Shown here one piece after another: positions 1 through 6,224 of a DNA stretch of 6,224 nucleotides (position 1 is its first letter; each line of letters opens with the position of its first letter). The DNA is from Solirubrobacterales bacterium (lineage in GTDB: Bacteria; Actinomycetota; Thermoleophilia; Solirubrobacterales; Solirubrobacteraceae). Made by a program: the position numbers and the translations under genes. The DNA lies in NCBI GenBank assembly GCA_003134675.1, contig PLBZ01000078.1:14233-20456 (forward strand), written 5' to 3'. The notes under the pieces are model-generated. The model was not told where the DNA came from. It ran no database searches and saw nothing but the letters and a program-made list of their open reading frames with translations.

Positions 1-874
1 CCAGGATCCCGGCCGCGAACAGCAGGCAGAAGACCAGTTGCAGCGCGCCCGTCTTTGCCAGTGCGCCGTTCAGCGCGGGTCCGTCTGTGTGGGTCCTGAC
101 GACCCGGATCGTGCCGATCGCCAGTGGGATCGCGGCCCAGCAGAGCAATAACCACGCGGTCATCGAGCCCAACGCCCACAACAGCGGTGCGCTCACAAAC
201 GCGCCCGCGACCATCGCCGTGTACAGCACGCGTGTGCGCTCGCGTCCCAGCCGTACCGCGAGCGTGCGCTTGTCCGCGCGGCGGTCGGTCTCCAGGTCGC
301 GCACGTTGTTCACCACCAGGATCGCGCTCGCAAGCAGCCCAACCGGTACCGCGCACGCGAACGCCTGCCACGGCAGCGCCTGCACCTGCACGAAGTACGA
401 GCCCGCGACTGCGACGACCCCGAAGAACAGGAATACGAACACCTCGCCCAGTCCCTCATAGCCATACGGTCGCGGTCCGCCGGTATACAGCACTCCCGCC
501 AGGATCGAGGCGGCGCCCACTGCGATCAGCTCCGGCCCGGCGACCGCCACCAGGTAGGCCCCGCAGAGCACCGCCAACCCGAACGTCACGTATGTCGCGA
601 CCAGTACCTGGCTCGGCGGCACCAGTCCGCCTGCGGTCACCCTGACGGGTCCCAGCCGGTCCTCGGTGTCGGCGCCGCGCCGCGCGTCGGAGTAGTCGTT
701 TGAGAGATTCGTCCCCACCTGGATGAACACTGCGCCCAGTAGCGCCGCGACGAACGCGAGCGCACGGAAGTCACCAGCTCCAAGCGCCAACGATGTCCCC
801 ACCAACACCGGCGCAACGGCTGCGGGCAGCGTACGCACGCGCGCGGCCATCACCCAAATGCGCACCGCGCTCAT
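1..874 (-). CDS. menA: 1,4-dihydroxy-2-naphthoate polyprenyltransferase MenA, C-terminus cut by window edge
   Basis: Integral membrane prenyltransferase of the UbiA superfamily that attaches a polyprenyl chain to DHNA, giving demethylmenaquinone. I translated 291 codons from the ATG at 874-872 with no stop before the window edge. The two Asp-rich prenyl-diphosphate/Mg2+ motifs are present: NDYSD at residues 59-63 (then GAD 67-69, and [12 protein letters not shown] at 75-86, typical of MenA) and NNVRDLETD at 189-197, followed by [10 protein letters not shown] (201-210). Around nine hydrophobic stretches alternate with short polar loops, as expected for UbiA proteins (roughly 12-32, 37-57, 88-112, 114-135, 143-163, 171-189, 213-234, 237-257, 275-291). 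Family members are about 290-310 residues, so only a few residues are missing. The start codon overlaps the menB stop by ATGA, with no good Shine-Dalgarno sequence, so translation is probably coupled to menB. It is confidently MenA rather than another UbiA enzyme because of the motifs and the menB/menE neighbours. Confidence 0.93.
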   Translation of the reverse strand, partial: MSAVRIWVMAARVRTLPAAVAPVLVGTSLALGAGDFRALAFVAALLGAVFIQVGTNLSNDYSDARRGADTEDRLGPVRVTAGGLVPPSQVLVATYVTFGLAVLCGAYLVAVAGPELIAVGAASILAGVLYTGGPRPYGYEGLGEVFVFLFFGVVAVAGSYFVQVQALPWQAFACAVPVGLLASAILVVNNVRDLETDRRADKRTLAVRLGRERTRVLYTAMVAGAFVSAPLLWALGSMTAWLLLCWAAIPLAIGTIRVVRTHTDGPALNGALAKTGALQLVFCLLFAAGIL

Positions 875-1749
875 GCACGCCTGGGGAAGCGGGAGAAGTC
901 CGGCTTGCGCTTCTGCTTGTACGCCTCGCGGCCCTCTTGGGCCTCCTCGCTTCCGTAGAACAGCAGGTTGGCGTCGTGCGCGAGCTGCTGGATGCCCGCC
1001 AGACCGTCCTCGGCGGCGTTGAAGCTCGCCTTCATCAGCCGCAGCGCAAACGGCGATAGCGCAAGCATCTCGTTGCACCACTGCACCGTCTCTGTCTCCA
1101 ATCGCTCCAGTGGCACGACCGTGTTCACGAGCCCCATCTGCAGCGCCTCCTCGGCCGAGTACTGACGGCACAAGAACCAGATCTCCTTCGCCTTCTTCGG
1201 TCCCACCGTATTGGCGAGCAGTCCCGCGCCGAAGCCCCCGTCGAATGAGCCCACCTTCGGGCCGACCTGCCCGAAGCGTGCGTTATCGGCGGCGATGGTC
1301 AGATCGCACACCAGGTGCAGCACGTGTCCGCCACCGATCGCATACCCGGCGACCATCGCCACGACGGGCTTGGGCAACCGACGGATCTGCACGTGCAGAT
1401 CGGTTACGTGAAAGCGACCCACGCTTGAATGGGTGTGGGTGGGCGGGGACTTAATCTGATCGTCGTTCAGGTAGCCAGAGTCGCCGCGCACGCGCTGATC
1501 GCCTCCCGAGCAGAACGCGTCGGGGCCCTCGCCGGTGAGCACGATCACGCCGATCTCGGCGTCCTCGCGCGCGTCCTCCAGTGCTTGGGAGATCTCGACG
1601 ATCGTCCGCGGCCTGAACGCGTTGCGCACCTCGGGCCGGTCGATCGTAATCTTGGCGATCCCCTGATCTGGAGCGGAGGACTTCTCGTAGCGGATGTCTT
1701 CGTACTCGCCGGCGGGCGGCGCTGGCGCTGGGATCCAGGAGGTGCTCAC
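871..1749 (-). CDS. menB: 1,4-dihydroxy-2-naphthoyl-CoA synthase MenB
   Basis: Cytosolic crotonase-fold enzyme that closes the second ring of menaquinone by converting OSB-CoA to DHNA-CoA. From the GTG at 1749-1747 the product is 292 residues, close to the usual 275-315. Signature stretches: [10 protein letters not shown] (38-47), [11 protein letters not shown] (79-89, oxyanion-hole region and the MenB-specific SGGDQ), [19 protein letters not shown] (135-153), VGSFDGGFG (166-174) and the C-terminal [12 protein letters not shown] (279-290). The residue before PKVGSFDGG is Gly163, as in bicarbonate-dependent (type I, E. coli-like) MenB; type II enzymes such as the mycobacterial one carry Asp there. 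The frame stays open upstream to an ATG at 1845, but that would run into menE and add residues unlike MenB. The GTG gives a normal N-terminus and sits 7 bases after a TAGCCT box, so I prefer it. First gene of a menB-menA operon, divergent from menE. Confidence 0.95.
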   Translation of the reverse strand: MSTSWIPAPAPPAGEYEDIRYEKSSAPDQGIAKITIDRPEVRNAFRPRTIVEISQALEDAREDAEIGVIVLTGEGPDAFCSGGDQRVRGDSGYLNDDQIKSPPTHTHSSVGRFHVTDLHVQIRRLPKPVVAMVAGYAIGGGHVLHLVCDLTIAADNARFGQVGPKVGSFDGGFGAGLLANTVGPKKAKEIWFLCRQYSAEEALQMGLVNTVVPLERLETETVQWCNEMLALSPFALRLMKASFNAAEDGLAGIQQLAHDANLLFYGSEEAQEGREAYKQKRKPDFSRFPRRA

Positions 1750-1792
1750 CGCCGCAAGGCTAGCTACATGAACTACAGCTAGCGTGTGCGCC
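1750..1792. promoter_or_regulatory. divergent menB / menE promoter region with an inverted repeat
   Basis: Only 43 bases separate the chosen starts of menB (GTG, 1749) and menE (ATG, 1793). Each start has a TANNNT -10-like hexamer with exactly 7 bases between it and the start codon: TAGCCT on the minus strand (1762-1757) for menB, and TAGCGT on the plus strand (1780-1785) for menE. That spacing would put transcription starts at or beside the first base of each start codon, meaning leaderless mRNAs, and neither gene has a Shine-Dalgarno sequence. The two hexamers are 17 bases apart, so each lies where the other promoter's -35 element would be. A perfect 7-base inverted repeat, GCTAGCT (1759-1765) and AGCTAGC (1777-1783), overlaps both boxes and could be an operator. 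The boxes and repeat are seen; promoter and operator roles are inferred. Confidence 0.5.
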
Positions 1793-3124
1793 ATGGTGGT
1801 CGACGGATGGCTGGCCCGCGCCGCGGCGTCGAGGCCCGAGCACACGGCGCTTCAGACGCCCGCCGGGAGCTGGACCTACGCGCAGCTGGGCTCCGCCGCG
1901 TGCTCGGGTGCTGCCCAGCTGGCAGTCATGGGCGCCGTGCCCGGGACCCGCATTGGAATCGCGCTGCCCGGCGGCCTGCACTTCGCCCAAGCCCTGCACG
2001 CCTGCCTGCTGTTGGGCGCCGTCGCCGTACCCATCGACCTGCGCCTCTCAGGCGAGGAGCAGGCGCGGATCGTCGCCGGCTGCGAGGTCACGGTCGATGA
2101 GTCGCTGGGTTGTGAGTTGAACGCCCCCCGAGCGCTCAGCCTGGACGGCGGGCACGACCTCGATGCGACCGCCGTGGTGATCCACACCTCCGGGACCACC
2201 TCGGCCCCCAAGCCGATTGAGCTGACCTATGGCAACTTCCTCTGGAGCGCTCTAGGTTCGGCTGTCGCGCTCGGCCTCGACCCCCGCGAGCGCTGGCTGT
2301 GTGCGCTGCCGCTCGCCCATGTCGGGGGTCTGTCGATCCTCTTGCGCTCCACGATCTATGCCACGACCGCGGTTCTCCACGAGCGCTTCGACACCGACGC
2401 CGTCTTGCGCGCCCTACGCGAGCAGGACATCACGCTCGTCAGCGTTGTCGCTACGACGCTCGCCCGCCTGCTCGATGCCGGACTCGAGCGTCCGCCGTCG
2501 CTGCGCTGCGCGCTGACCGGCGGCGGGCCCGTGCCCGCGGCGCTGCTGCAACGTGCGCGCGCGGCCGGAGTGCCCGTCAGCCTGACCTACGGACTGACCG
2601 AGAGCTGCTCACAGACGACGACTACGCCGGTCGCCGAGATCGACCGCGCCAGCGCGAGCGCGGGGCCGCCGCTGTTCTGCACCCGGGTGCGGATCGCCGC
2701 CGACGGGGAGATCCTCGTGGCCGGGCCGACCGTTGCCCCGGCGGCTGCCGCGCCCGACGGCTGGCTTCACACCGGCGATCTCGGCAGCCTCGACGTAGGT
2801 GGCCGCCTGCTGGTGAGCGGGCGCAAGGCCGACACGATCGTCAGCGGCGGCGAGAACGTTGCGCCCGCGGAGGTCGAGGCGGTGCTGGAGGCTCATCCCG
2901 ACGTGCTCGAGGCGGCGGTTCTCGGCCGTGCCGATCCACGCTGGGGCGAGGCTGTGACGGCGTGGGTCCGCGGACGAGGAGATGTCGAGCTCGACTCCGC
3001 GGATCTCATGGCCCACTGTGCTCGCGCCCTCGCACCGTACAAGGTGCCCAAGGACTTCACGCTCACCGACGAGCCGCTGCCACGTACTCGCTCGGGCAAG
3101 CTCTTGCGCAAGGAGCTCATATGA
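1793..3124 (+). CDS. menE: O-succinylbenzoate-CoA ligase MenE
   Basis: ANL-superfamily acyl-CoA synthetase that activates O-succinylbenzoate with ATP and CoA to OSB-CoA, the substrate of MenB. From the ATG at 1793 it has 443 residues, close to E. coli MenE. Adenylation motifs in order: [10 protein letters not shown] (131-140, phosphate loop), PLAHVGGLS (173-181, the His-containing A4 region of MenE), LTGGGPVP (241-248), TYGLTES (265-271, A5), GWLHTGDLG (323-331, A7), [20 protein letters not shown] (343-362, hinge/A8) and [11 protein letters not shown] (430-440, A10) with the catalytic lysine at 436. An in-frame GTG at 1784 would add three residues; I prefer the ATG because it lies 7 bases after the TAGCGT box. 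Other ANL enzymes are possible on motifs alone, but the short length and the divergent menB-menA make MenE the clear choice. Its stop overlaps the next start by ATGA. Confidence 0.93.
   Translation: MVVDGWLARAAASRPEHTALQTPAGSWTYAQLGSAACSGAAQLAVMGAVPGTRIGIALPGGLHFAQALHACLLLGAVAVPIDLRLSGEEQARIVAGCEVTVDESLGCELNAPRALSLDGGHDLDATAVVIHTSGTTSAPKPIELTYGNFLWSALGSAVALGLDPRERWLCALPLAHVGGLSILLRSTIYATTAVLHERFDTDAVLRALREQDITLVSVVATTLARLLDAGLERPPSLRCALTGGGPVPAALLQRARAAGVPVSLTYGLTESCSQTTTTPVAEIDRASASAGPPLFCTRVRIAADGEILVAGPTVAPAAAAPDGWLHTGDLGSLDVGGRLLVSGRKADTIVSGGENVAPAEVEAVLEAHPDVLEAAVLGRADPRWGEAVTAWVRGRGDVELDSADLMAHCARALAPYKVPKDFTLTDEPLPRTRSGKLLRKELI
3110..3115 (+). promoter_or_regulatory. Shine-Dalgarno sequence of the methyltransferase gene
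   Basis: AAGGAG lies inside the last codons of menE, 5 bases before the ATG at 3121. It fixes the start of the methyltransferase and supports coupled translation across the ATGA overlap. Confidence 0.85.
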
Positions 3125-3972
3125 GCTTCGACCCGAATGCCCACCGCGACGCGAGCCTGCAGAGTTGGGAAGAGGCGGCGTCCGGCTGGACGCGCCAGCA
3201 AGGAGCGATGCGTGAATTCAGCGCCCCCGTTTCGCACTGGATGATCGACGCGATCATGCCGCAACCCGGCGAGCGTGTGCTCGAGCTGGCGGCGGGCCTC
3301 GGCGAGACGGGCATGCTGGCCGCGGAGCTGGTCGCGCCGATGGGCGGCGTGGTCGTCTCAGACCAAGCCGAGACGATGCTCAGCGGTGCCCGCGCACGGG
3401 CGGTCGCGTTGGGGCTGAGCAATGTCGAGTTCCAGGTGCTGAACGCCGAATGGATCGACCTGCCGGTGGCAAGCGTCGATGCGGTGCTCTGTCGCTGGGG
3501 CTACATGTTGATGGCCGATCCCCAGGCGGCGCTGATCGAGACCCGCCGCGTGCTGCGCCCGGGCGGCTGCCTGGCGTTAGCCGTGTGGGACGCGATAGAG
3601 CACAACCCGTGGGCGCAGCTACCCGGCGCAGAGCTGCGCGAACGCGGCCTGGTAGCGCCGCCCGCGCCCGGCACGCCCGGGCCGTTCGCACTCGGCAGCG
3701 TTGAGGAGGTCAGGCGGCTGCTCGAGAAGGCGGGCTTCGCCGAGATCGCCGTAGAGACGATCGGCCTCCTACGCCGCCACCCCGGCTTCACGGATCTGTG
3801 GGAGACCACGCTTGACCTGTCTCGCAGCTTCCACGACGCCGTGCTTTCGCGCCCGCAGGGCGAGATCGAGGAGATCGAGCAGGCCGTGAGGGAGCGCTTC
3901 GCACCCTACGAAGCCGCCGATGGCAGCCTCGAGGTCCCCGCCCGTACGATCGTCGCTTCTGCGAGCGCCTGA
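3121..3972 (+). CDS. class I SAM-dependent methyltransferase, candidate menaquinone methylase
   Basis: A 283-residue Rossmann-type methyltransferase. Visible elements: SAM-binding motif I VLELAAGLGETG (53-64), an acidic residue after strand 2 (VVVSD, Asp81), the NAEWIDLPVASVD region (108-120) that normally contacts adenine, CRWGYMLMADP (124-134) and motif RVLRPGG (143-149). Residues 155-283 form a longer C-terminal part with a helix-rich segment, GSVEEVRRLLEKAGF (192-206). This resembles the broad UbiE/COQ5-like group (Methyltransf_11/25 type). Being co-transcribed and overlapping with menE suggests it methylates demethylmenaquinone or a related quinone. However, it lacks the YDxMN-type N-terminal signature of standard MenG/UbiE and is about 50 residues longer, so the substrate is unproven and I give no gene symbol. 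The start is set by AAGGAG at 3110. The same frame is open far upstream, but only as a shadow of menE. Confidence 0.88.
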   Translation: MSFDPNAHRDASLQSWEEAASGWTRQQGAMREFSAPVSHWMIDAIMPQPGERVLELAAGLGETGMLAAELVAPMGGVVVSDQAETMLSGARARAVALGLSNVEFQVLNAEWIDLPVASVDAVLCRWGYMLMADPQAALIETRRVLRPGGCLALAVWDAIEHNPWAQLPGAELRERGLVAPPAPGTPGPFALGSVEEVRRLLEKAGFAEIAVETIGLLRRHPGFTDLWETTLDLSRSFHDAVLSRPQGEIEEIEQAVRERFAPYEAADGSLEVPARTIVASASA

Positions 3973-4999
<1,027 letters not shown>

Positions 5000-5018
5000 A
5001 ACCCACCCACCCCCCGTG

Positions 5019-5597
5019 ATGCTCGCCTACGTGTTCTGGCATTGCCCTCTGGAGGACTCGACGGTCGATGCCTACGAGCGGGCTCAGATCGCGTTTCATC
5101 GCTCGCTGGCGCACGCTCCCCCCGTGGGTTTCGCCGGTTCGGCTTGCTATCGAGCCGTAGAGTTGCCATGGCTCGACGGCGTTGCCGGCTACGAGGATTG
5201 GTATTTCGTCGAGGACTACACTGCCCTCGGTGTCCTGAACGAGGCCGCGGTTGGGCGCGGTCATCGCACTACCCACGACGACATCGCACGCCGCTTCGGA
5301 GCGGGTGCGGGCGGCCTCTACGGCTTGATTGAGGGTCACAATCCGCAGACTGACCAGGCGTCCGTCGCTGTGTGGGTCGCACGCTCGCCGGGGGTGCAGC
5401 GGCGTGCGCTCGGTGAGCTGCTCGGCGATGGCATGGACCCCCAGCACGCGAGCCTCTGGCGCCGTCAGCTGGTACTCGGACCCGCGCCCGAGTTCTGCCT
5501 GCTCGCCCGTGAGCTACCCGCGGGTGCGACGCCGGCTCGCCTGCCCGCGGGCTGGACTGCGACCGTCTTTGAGCGAGAGGCGCTCTGGACCGGCTGA
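5019..5597 (+). CDS. uncharacterised protein, 192 residues, possible internal duplication of an alpha/beta unit
   Basis: I do not recognise a named family. The product is soluble-looking: no signal peptide, no membrane segment, and no metal-binding cluster beyond scattered His and Cys. It is rich in aromatic residues (YVFWH 4-8, YEDWYFVEDY 58-67). Two halves show a similar strand-helix-strand-strand order: YVFWH, AYERAQIAFHRSL (18-30), GSACYRAVELP (40-50), YEDWYFVED (58-66); and SVAVWVAR (115-122), VQRRALGELL (126-135), SLWRRQLVLGP (145-155), PEFCLLARELP (157-167). This could be a tandem ferredoxin-like or dimeric alpha/beta-barrel fold, which is inference. The reading frame is credible: it sits just behind ilvC, has codon use like its neighbours and no better competing frame. 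I chose the ATG at 5019; a GTG at 5016 is in frame and nearer to the AAGGAG. Co-transcription with ilvC is likely, but a link to branched-chain amino acids is not shown. Confidence 0.8.
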   Translation: MLAYVFWHCPLEDSTVDAYERAQIAFHRSLAHAPPVGFAGSACYRAVELPWLDGVAGYEDWYFVEDYTALGVLNEAAVGRGHRTTHDDIARRFGAGAGGLYGLIEGHNPQTDQASVAVWVARSPGVQRRALGELLGDGMDPQHASLWRRQLVLGPAPEFCLLARELPAGATPARLPAGWTATVFEREALWTG

Positions 5598-5609
5598 AGC
5601 GGCGTTCGC

Positions 5610-5615
5610 TACACT
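5610..5615 (+). promoter_or_regulatory. candidate -10 box of the serC transcript
   Basis: TACACT fits TANNNT and lies 13 bases after the stop of the preceding gene. A transcription start about 7 bases downstream (near 5622) would fall just before the first paired base of the riboswitch at 5624, so the mRNA would begin with the aptamer. The matching -35 region (about 5586-5591, TGGACC) is only a weak match. Confidence 0.5.
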
Positions 5616-5621
5616 CGATCA

Positions 5622-5697
5622 CGTCGTCGCGACTGGCGCTTAGGGTGGAATCAACCACCGGGAAGCGACGAGGCAGCACCGCCGCGCGCCTGGGCAT
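5622..5697 (+). promoter_or_regulatory. ZTP riboswitch aptamer (pfl motif) upstream of serC
   Basis: RNA aptamer class that binds ZTP/ZMP (AICAR phosphates), which build up when 10-formyl-tetrahydrofolate is short. All landmarks I know for the class are here in order. Outer stem P1 is TCGTCGC (5624-5630) with GCGACGA (5665-5671). The conserved GACTGGCGC (5631-5639) forms the 5' side of the internal loop. The inner hairpin P2 is GGTGG (5644-5648), loop AATCAA, CCACC (5655-5659), followed by the conserved GGGAAGCGAC. After a short linker, in which GGC/GCC (5672-5674 with 5681-5683) may form a minimal P3, comes GCGCCTGGGCA (5686-5696), the near-invariant CGCCTGGGC signature. GGCGC (5635-5639) is the exact complement of GCGCC (5686-5690), giving the class's pseudoknot. 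The assignment is from memory of the consensus; no covariance model was run. The next gene is serC, fitting one-carbon supply through serine. Confidence 0.9.
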
Positions 5698-5730
5698 TCT
5701 TCGATCTGCGACATTCCACGAAGGAAGCCC
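5692..5730 (+). promoter_or_regulatory. expression platform: hairpin that can mask the serC Shine-Dalgarno sequence
   Basis: GGGCATTCTTCG (5692-5703) can pair with CGAAGGAAGCCC (5719-5730): eleven pairs, one of them T-G, plus a single A-A mismatch, around a 15-base loop. The 3' arm contains the Shine-Dalgarno sequence AAGGAAG (5721-5727) and ends directly before the ATG. The 5' arm begins with GGGC, which the aptamer needs for its ligand-binding core, so folded aptamer and masking hairpin exclude each other. The predicted result is that ligand frees the ribosome-binding site and switches serC on. There is no run of T after the hairpin, so this looks translational rather than a terminator. The pairing is seen; the switching is inferred. 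Confidence 0.75.
5721..5727 (+). promoter_or_regulatory. Shine-Dalgarno sequence of serC
   Basis: AAGGAAG ends 3 bases before the ATG at 5731, a little close but the only candidate, and it sets the serC start. It lies in the 3' arm of the masking hairpin. Confidence 0.75.
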
Positions 5731-6224
5731 ATGACGCCGAATGCATCGCCACAGCAGAGCACCGCGCTCCTCATCCCCGACGAGTGCAAGCCGGCCGACG
5801 GCCGCTTCGGCTGTGGTCCCTCGAAGGTCCACCCGCAGGCGCTCGCGCGCTTGGCCAGCGAGGGCGTCGCGGTGATGGGCACCTCGCATCGCCAGAAGCC
5901 CGTCAAGGCGATCGTCGGCGAGATCCGCGCCGGTCTGCACGAGCTTTTCTCGCTGCCCGAGGGCTATGAGGTCGCCCTCGGCAACGGCGGCACCACGTGC
6001 TTTTGGGACGCCGCGGCATTCGGCCTGATCCGCGAGCGCTCCGCGCACCTCGCCTTCGGTGAGTTCTCACAGAAGTTCGCGACCGTGAGCGACGGCGCGC
6101 CGTTCCTCGACGACCCCGCGATCGTCTCGGCCGAGCCCGGTGACGCACCCGATCCTGCCGCGGCGGGCAAAGCCGGAGCCGAGGCGCACGCGGACGTCTT
6201 GGCGTGGGCGCACAACGAGACCTC
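5731..6224 (+). CDS. serC: phosphoserine aminotransferase SerC, N-terminal part, cut by window edge
   Basis: PLP-dependent class V aminotransferase that makes O-phosphoserine from 3-phosphohydroxypyruvate and glutamate, the second step of serine synthesis; it also acts in pyridoxal phosphate synthesis in some bacteria. The first 164 codons are present without a stop, from a full length of about 370-380. Key stretches: GRFGCGPSKV (24-33), MGTSHRQKPVK (49-59), the PLP-phosphate segment GNGGTTCFWDAAAFGLI (84-100), FGEFSQKF (109-116) and WAHNET (159-164) at the edge. The PLP lysine lies beyond the window. GTSHRQ and GNGG-T-FWDAAAFGL match the actinobacterial SerC type (as in Mycobacterium) rather than the E. 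coli type. The start follows from AAGGAAG at 5721 and the family's N-terminus. Expression is probably controlled by the ZTP riboswitch just upstream. Confidence 0.95.
   Translation, partial: MTPNASPQQSTALLIPDECKPADGRFGCGPSKVHPQALARLASEGVAVMGTSHRQKPVKAIVGEIRAGLHELFSLPEGYEVALGNGGTTCFWDAAAFGLIRERSAHLAFGEFSQKFATVSDGAPFLDDPAIVSAEPGDAPDPAAAGKAGAEAHADVLAWAHNET

Noticed and set aside
87..1059. Several plus-strand open frames of 88-173 codons in the first kilobase
   Set aside because: All are antisense to menA and menB, which are identified by clear motifs; the products are Arg/Pro/Ser-rich shadows.
1750..1845. Longer menB starting at the ATG at 1845, or at the ATG at 1794
   Set aside because: Both would run into menE on the other strand (1794 shares the CCATGG with the menE ATG). 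The extra residues do not look like a MenB N-terminus. The GTG at 1749 fits the family and the -10 spacing.
2299..3120. Long open frame in front of, and in frame with, the methyltransferase, suggesting a 557-residue fusion
   Set aside because: This stretch is the +1 shadow of menE in G+C-rich DNA: Arg-rich, low complexity, no domain. The ATG at 3121 with AAGGAG is the true start.
5692..5730. Intrinsic terminator before serC
   Set aside because: The hairpin is followed directly by the ATG with no run of T, and its arm holds the ribosome-binding site; a translational switch explains it better.
5269..6048. 259-codon open frame on the minus strand across the unassigned gene, the riboswitch and serC
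   Set aside because: It is antisense to the serC start and the structured leader. Its composition is an Arg/Ala/Gly shadow without motifs.

Overview
This is a high-G+C window, densely coding, and the protein sequences point to an actinobacterium. The SerC fragment is clearly of the actinobacterial type, and several starts look leaderless behind TANNNT-type -10 boxes. A deep branch such as Thermoleophilia (Solirubrobacterales) is a plausible host, but that is inference. Seven protein genes are supported, with menA cut by the left edge and serC by the right edge.

Left part (1-3972): a menaquinone locus built around a very short divergent promoter region at about 1750-1792. To the left (minus strand) run menB (naphthoate synthase) and menA (DHNA prenyltransferase), overlapping by ATGA. 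To the right (plus strand) run menE (O-succinylbenzoate-CoA ligase) and a SAM-dependent methyltransferase, also overlapping by ATGA. MenE, MenB and MenA act one after another: OSB to OSB-CoA, to DHNA-CoA, and (after hydrolysis to DHNA) to demethylmenaquinone. The methyltransferase is in the right place to do the last methylation, although it does not look like a standard MenG/UbiE.

Middle part (3973-5597): ilvC (ketol-acid reductoisomerase, short NADPH-type class I) stands without ilvB/ilvN. It is followed closely by a gene for a 192-residue protein I cannot assign.

Right part (5598-6224): a 133-base intergenic region holds a -10-like box, a well-formed ZTP (pfl-motif) riboswitch aptamer, and a hairpin able to mask the Shine-Dalgarno sequence of serC, the next gene. 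The aptamer's invariant GGGC segment is also the 5' side of that masking hairpin, so the sequence itself suggests a translational ON switch linking ZTP (a signal of 10-formyl-THF shortage) to serine synthesis, the main source of one-carbon units. This RNA is the most interesting element of the window.
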